Below, in pieces: positions 6,245-9,022 of a DNA stretch of 9,022 nucleotides. Where the stretch lies: contig JAGQQT010000136.1 in the NCBI GenBank assembly GCA_020426065.1, forward strand, positions 1 to 9,022, read 5' to 3'. The notes beneath the pieces were generated by a model, which saw only the letters and a program-made list of their open reading frames with translations, ran no database searches and was not told where the DNA came from. The DNA comes from Planctomycetaceae bacterium. Its GTDB lineage: Bacteria; Planctomycetota; Planctomycetia; Planctomycetales; Planctomycetaceae. Numbering within the stretch: the first letter of the stretch is position 1; the number at the start of each line of letters is the position of its first letter. The translations under genes were made by a program, and so were the position numbers.

Positions 6245-7570
6245 ATGATCACTCGCATTCAGAATGCAACCTGCGTTTTTCCAGAACAGACCCTGGTTGC
6301 CAACGTCCTGATCCGTGACGGGAAGCTGGAACTCGATCCCGCCGTCCACGCTCCTGCAGATGAAATCATTGATGCCACCGGGCTGCACCTGCTGCCGGGA
6401 CTCGTTGATGATCAGGTTCACTTTCGTGATCCTGGACTGACCCATAAAGAAGATCTGCATACCGGTTCCCGGGCCTGTGCAGCGGGGGGCGTAACGACTT
6501 TTCTGGAGATGCCGAATACCAATCCAACGACAACATCTGTTGAAGCACTCCATCAGAAACTTGAACTGGCTAAGTCCAAATCCATTGTCAATTACGGCTT
6601 CTATATCGGTGCAACCTGCGAGAATCTCGAAGAACTGAAAAATGCGACCCGTACTCCAGGGATCAAAATCTTCATCGGTTCCAGCACCGGCAATCTGCTG
6701 GTTGATGATCAGGACGCACTCGAACGGATCTTTGCCGAAACGACCTTGCCCATCTGTGCTCACTGTGAAGATGAAGCCACCGTCCGGAAGAATCGGGAAA
6801 TACTTCAGGGGGGCAAAACCCATGCAGATCACTCTCGCATCCGTGACCATGAGGCAGCCGTCGTTGCGACCAAGCGGGCGATGGATCTCTCGCTCAGATA
6901 TCGGCATCAGTTTCATATCCTGCATGTTTCAACCGCCGAGGAATGCGACCTCCTCTACGCCTACCAGGCCGGATTGTCCCAGTTTTCGGACCGCCTGATC
7001 ACCTCCGAAGTCTGCCCGCATCATCTCTTCTTTAATGTGGATGATTACGAACGTCTGGGATCGCTGGTGCAGATGAACCCGTCCATCAAAACCCGGCACG
7101 ATAACGATCGGCTCTGGCGAGGTTTGAACGAACTGACGATTGATGTGATCGCCACCGATCATGCCCCGCACACACTGGAGGAAAAACAGCAGCCTTATCC
7201 GCAATCTCCCTCGGGACTCCCGGCGGTCGAGAATTCGCTGGCCCTCATGCTCAATGCGGTGAATGAGGGCAGGATCCTGCTGGAGCGGGTTGTCGATGCC
7301 ATGTCAGCTGCTCCGGCCCGCATCTGGCATCTGGCCAACAAGGGGGGACTGATTCACAACTACGATGCCGACCTGGTTCTGGTTGACATGAATCTGAAAA
7401 AGACAATTCGCAACGCCGACCAGCAGACCAAAAGCAAATGGAGTCCCTGGGACGGTGCCGAACTGACCGGCTGGCCTGTGAAAACATGGTGTGGTGGCAA
7501 GCTGGTTTATGATGGTCAGCAGGTTGATGAGAACCACCGCGGTCGGGAAGTGACGTTTACCAATCATTGA
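6245..7570 (+). CDS. pyrC: Dihydroorotase, 441 aa
   Basis: The enzyme closes carbamoyl-aspartate to dihydroorotate, the third step of pyrimidine synthesis, in an amidohydrolase TIM barrel with a binuclear zinc site. Motifs in order: [19 protein letters not shown] (50-68); M-P-N-T-N-P; the Lys normally carboxylated (Lys141 in [11 protein letters not shown]); AHCEDE (His173); [10 protein letters not shown] (His224, His227); VCPHHLFF; catalytic ATDHAPH (Asp305, His306); and [13 protein letters not shown]. The first His of the usual H-x-H metal pair is Gln57, with His59 kept. As I recall, Bacteroidetes dihydroorotases share this D-D-Q-V-H-F form and the GSSTGN segment, so the enzyme is probably active and belongs to that subgroup. 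GAGAGG lies about eight bases before the ATG. Short spacers (24 and 40 bases) link it to the next two genes, suggesting one operon. Confidence 0.92.
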   Translation: MITRIQNATCVFPEQTLVANVLIRDGKLELDPAVHAPADEIIDATGLHLLPGLVDDQVHFRDPGLTHKEDLHTGSRACAAGGVTTFLEMPNTNPTTTSVEALHQKLELAKSKSIVNYGFYIGATCENLEELKNATRTPGIKIFIGSSTGNLLVDDQDALERIFAETTLPICAHCEDEATVRKNREILQGGKTHADHSRIRDHEAAVVATKRAMDLSLRYRHQFHILHVSTAEECDLLYAYQAGLSQFSDRLITSEVCPHHLFFNVDDYERLGSLVQMNPSIKTRHDNDRLWRGLNELTIDVIATDHAPHTLEEKQQPYPQSPSGLPAVENSLALMLNAVNEGRILLERVVDAMSAAPARIWHLANKGGLIHNYDADLVLVDMNLKKTIRNADQQTKSKWSPWDGAELTGWPVKTWCGGKLVYDGQQVDENHRGREVTFTNH

Positions 7571-7594
7571 CACACAGCAGGAGTTTCAAATTCG

Positions 7595-8098
7595 ATGGAA
7601 GTGAAAACACTGATCAAAACCAGCCTCCTCCACGCACGGGGAATGACCGACAAGATTCTGGATGAACTCGCTTCGCCAGAGGACTGGCTGCATCGCGCTT
7701 CTCCCGGTGGAAATCACGCCTTGTGGATTGCCGGGCATCTGCAACTGGTTGACCTGCGGGCACTCACGTTTATTGGTGTTGAGAGTCAACTGGATCTGAA
7801 GCAGCAGGCCATCCAATTCGGACGAGGCTCCGTTCCGCAGGACAGCATCGCGCCATCTACCGAACCGGCTCTCCTGCGTGAGCAGTTGAAAACCAGCCGT
7901 TCACGCCTGCTGGAAGCACTTGACTCTCTGACCAATGAGGACTTTGACAAACCCGCTTCACCGGAAGCCCCCCCATTTATGCCGACAGTCGGGATGGTCT
8001 TTCAGATGGTCCTCTGGCATGAAGCGATGCACTCCGGACAACTCACCATTATTCACCGTCAGTTAGGACACCCTCCGGTTGCCGGTCGTCCTGCCTGA
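7595..8098 (+). CDS. DinB-family (DinB_2/YfiT-like) metal-binding four-helix protein, 167 aa
   Basis: This is a four-helix-bundle protein of the DinB/YfiT superfamily. The metal-binding His triad is visible: His48 in NHALWIAGHLQLVD, then His142 and His146 in LWHEAMHSGQL near the C-terminus. Length (167 aa) is typical. A hydrophilic middle (70-130) with LREQLKTSRSRLLEALDSL forms the third helix. Family members include thiol S-transferases using bacillithiol (BstA/YfiT), mycothiol-dependent enzymes and many uncharacterised stress proteins. Exact function cannot be assigned here. The position, 24 bases after pyrC and 40 bases before a BshB1-like deacetylase, makes a thiol-transferase role attractive, but that is inference. 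AGGAG lies 11 bases before the ATG, a long spacing; no better in-frame start is seen. Confidence 0.85.
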   Translation: MEVKTLIKTSLLHARGMTDKILDELASPEDWLHRASPGGNHALWIAGHLQLVDLRALTFIGVESQLDLKQQAIQFGRGSVPQDSIAPSTEPALLREQLKTSRSRLLEALDSLTNEDFDKPASPEAPPFMPTVGMVFQMVLWHEAMHSGQLTIIHRQLGHPPVAGRPA

Positions 8099-8138
8099 CG
8101 CATCTTGATATGTACTTCTGCCTGAGAAAGTTATCACC

Positions 8139-8831
8139 ATGCTCGATCTGCTTGTGGTTGCCACTCACCCCGATGATGCGGAAATCAGTGTCGGCGGGAT
8201 TCTTGCCAAAGCGGTTGAGGAAGGTTTGCAGGTTGGCATTCTCGACCTGACCACGGGCGAGCCAACTCCTCACGGTACCGAGGAAATCCGTCAGAAAGAA
8301 ACCAGCTGGGCCAGCCTGGTGCTGGGGGTGCAGTGGCGGGAAAACCTCGCTCTCCCCAATCGCAAGCTGGAGGCCTCGCTGGATGCCCGCCGGGCAATTG
8401 CCAATGTCTTTCGCCGCGTTCGGCCCCGGCTGATTCTCGCTCCGTATCACGAAGACGCTCATCCCGACCACATCCGGGCCAGTCAGCTGTGCGTGGATGC
8501 CCGGTTCTGGGCCAAGCTTTCCCGCACCGACCTCGAGGGAGAACCCTACTGGCCCCCTCACATGATGAACTATTTCAGTGTTCACCTGCGGATTCATCCT
8601 GCCGCCAGCATCGTGGTGGATATCAGTGGTCAGATCGAGAAGAAAATGGAATCGATCCGCTGCTATGAATCCCAGATGAGCGTGGGAAGGTCCGAACATT
8701 TTCCCACCGTGATGGACGACATCCGGGACCGCGCCCGTTACTGGGGCTGGTCCATTCACGCCGAATATGGTGAACCGCTGTTTTGCAGCGAACAAATCGC
8801 CGCCCGCCGTGTCGATCAGCTGCTGGCATGA
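8139..8831 (+). CDS. bshB1: BshB1-like PIG-L/LmbE-family zinc deacetylase, 230 aa
   Basis: A zinc-dependent N-acetylglucosamine deacetylase of the LmbE/PIG-L fold. BshB1 removes acetyl from GlcNAc-malate on the way to bacillithiol, and relatives cleave thiol conjugates. Evidence: [15 protein letters not shown] with zinc ligands His10 and Asp13; [19 protein letters not shown] at the spot where BshB1 has D-L-T-x-G-E-x-x-T-R-G-T-x-x-x-[29 protein letters not shown] with the third zinc ligand His111; and late [21 protein letters not shown], matching the BshB1 V-D-I-S/K-x-x-A-I/Y-x-S-Q block. Length fits (about 230). The usual T-R-G is P-H-G here, so substrate may differ. No bshA or bshC is in the window, so a general PIG-L deacetylase remains possible. 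The upstream ribosome binding site is weak. Confidence 0.82.
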   Translation: MLDLLVVATHPDDAEISVGGILAKAVEEGLQVGILDLTTGEPTPHGTEEIRQKETSWASLVLGVQWRENLALPNRKLEASLDARRAIANVFRRVRPRLILAPYHEDAHPDHIRASQLCVDARFWAKLSRTDLEGEPYWPPHMMNYFSVHLRIHPAASIVVDISGQIEKKMESIRCYESQMSVGRSEHFPTVMDDIRDRARYWGWSIHAEYGEPLFCSEQIAARRVDQLLA

Positions 8832-8857
8832 CTGACGGGAAAATGCGGAGTCAACGC

Positions 8858-8885
8858 TTTACAACGCAGGCTGACCTGACATAAT
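8858..8885 (+). promoter_or_regulatory. Likely sigma-70-type promoter of tRNA-Lys
   Basis: TTTACA (8858-8863, five of six to consensus) and CATAAT (8880-8885, five of six) are 16 bases apart. The start of transcription would fall near 8891-8893, about 25 bases before the mature tRNA. The promoter lies between the bshB1 stop and the tRNA, so the tRNA need not depend on read-through. It is the best promoter match I see in the window. Confidence 0.55.
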
Positions 8886-8893
8886 GCCATTTC

Positions 8894-8910
8894 GGAGCGG
8901 AATCCGCTCC
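8894..8910 (+). other. Hairpin between bshB1 and tRNA-Lys
   Basis: GGAGCGG and CCGCTCC form a perfect 7-bp GC-rich stem around AAT, seven bases before the tRNA acceptor stem. It is followed by CCCTCCC and no T run. It could end the pyrC-dinB-bshB1 transcript or be a leader structure removed in tRNA processing; the sequence does not decide. Confidence 0.4.
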
Positions 8911-8914
8911 CCCT

Positions 8915-8990
<76 letters not shown>

Positions 8991-8999
8991 CTTGCTTCA

Positions 9000-9022
9000 C
9001 CCGCCGCTTGCGGGATTAATCA
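9000..9022 (+). terminator. Probable terminator after tRNA-Lys, cut by window edge
   Basis: CCCGC (9000-9004) and GCGGG (9010-9014) form a 5-bp GC stem around CGCTT, starting 10 bases after the tRNA. ATTAATCA follows up to the window end, so any T tract is only partly visible. Size and position fit a short tRNA terminator. Confidence 0.42.

Noticed and set aside
6188..6925. 245-residue minus-strand frame over pyrC
   Set aside because: Shadow of the dihydroorotase gene, whose catalytic motifs are intact on the plus strand.
8049..8795. 248-residue minus-strand frame over the deacetylase
   Set aside because: Antisense to the HPDD-type deacetylase with all zinc ligands; no independent support.

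Overview
The window looks like ordinary chromosome from a planctomycete, perhaps near Gimesia, Rubinisphaera or Planctomicrobium. This is inferred from the gene mix and not proven. The pointers are an exported tripeptidyl-peptidase II-like subtilase, an OprP-type porin with a coiled-coil and proline-rich N-terminus, a BshB1-type deacetylase beside a DinB-family protein, balanced GC, and weak or oddly spaced ribosome binding sites. I see no mobile element, phage gene, CRISPR array or integration site.

Layout: the minus strand of 1-892 carries the N-terminal 297 residues of the TPP II-like peptidase, cut by the window edge. A 291-base divergent gap follows. On the plus strand come a 56-residue hydrophobic small protein (1184-1354) and a STAS-like protein (1396-1818). 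A MazG-type nucleotide pyrophosphohydrolase (1835-2173, minus) converges on the latter. Upstream of MazG on the same strand, behind a probable terminator hairpin, lies an O/P-type porin (2301-3710, minus). A 415-base divergent region with two operator-like palindromes and a candidate promoter separates the porin from a sulfite reductase hemoprotein (4126-5850, plus). After a 394-base non-coding gap come three plus-strand genes with short spacers: dihydroorotase pyrC (6245-7570), a DinB-family protein (7595-8098) and a BshB1-like deacetylase (8139-8831). A tRNA-Lys(CTT) with a good sigma-70-like promoter and a likely terminator closes the window.

How the genes fit together: sulfite reductase makes sulfide for cysteine. 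BshB1 makes cysteinyl-acceptor precursors of bacillithiol or cleaves thiol conjugates, and some DinB-fold proteins are bacillithiol S-transferases. A sulfur and low-molecular-weight-thiol theme is therefore possible, but it is inference. PyrC (pyrimidine synthesis) and MazG (nucleotide clean-up) are housekeeping. The most notable item is the TPP II-like peptidase. In eukaryotes it is a giant cytosolic enzyme, but this copy begins with what looks like a signal peptide.
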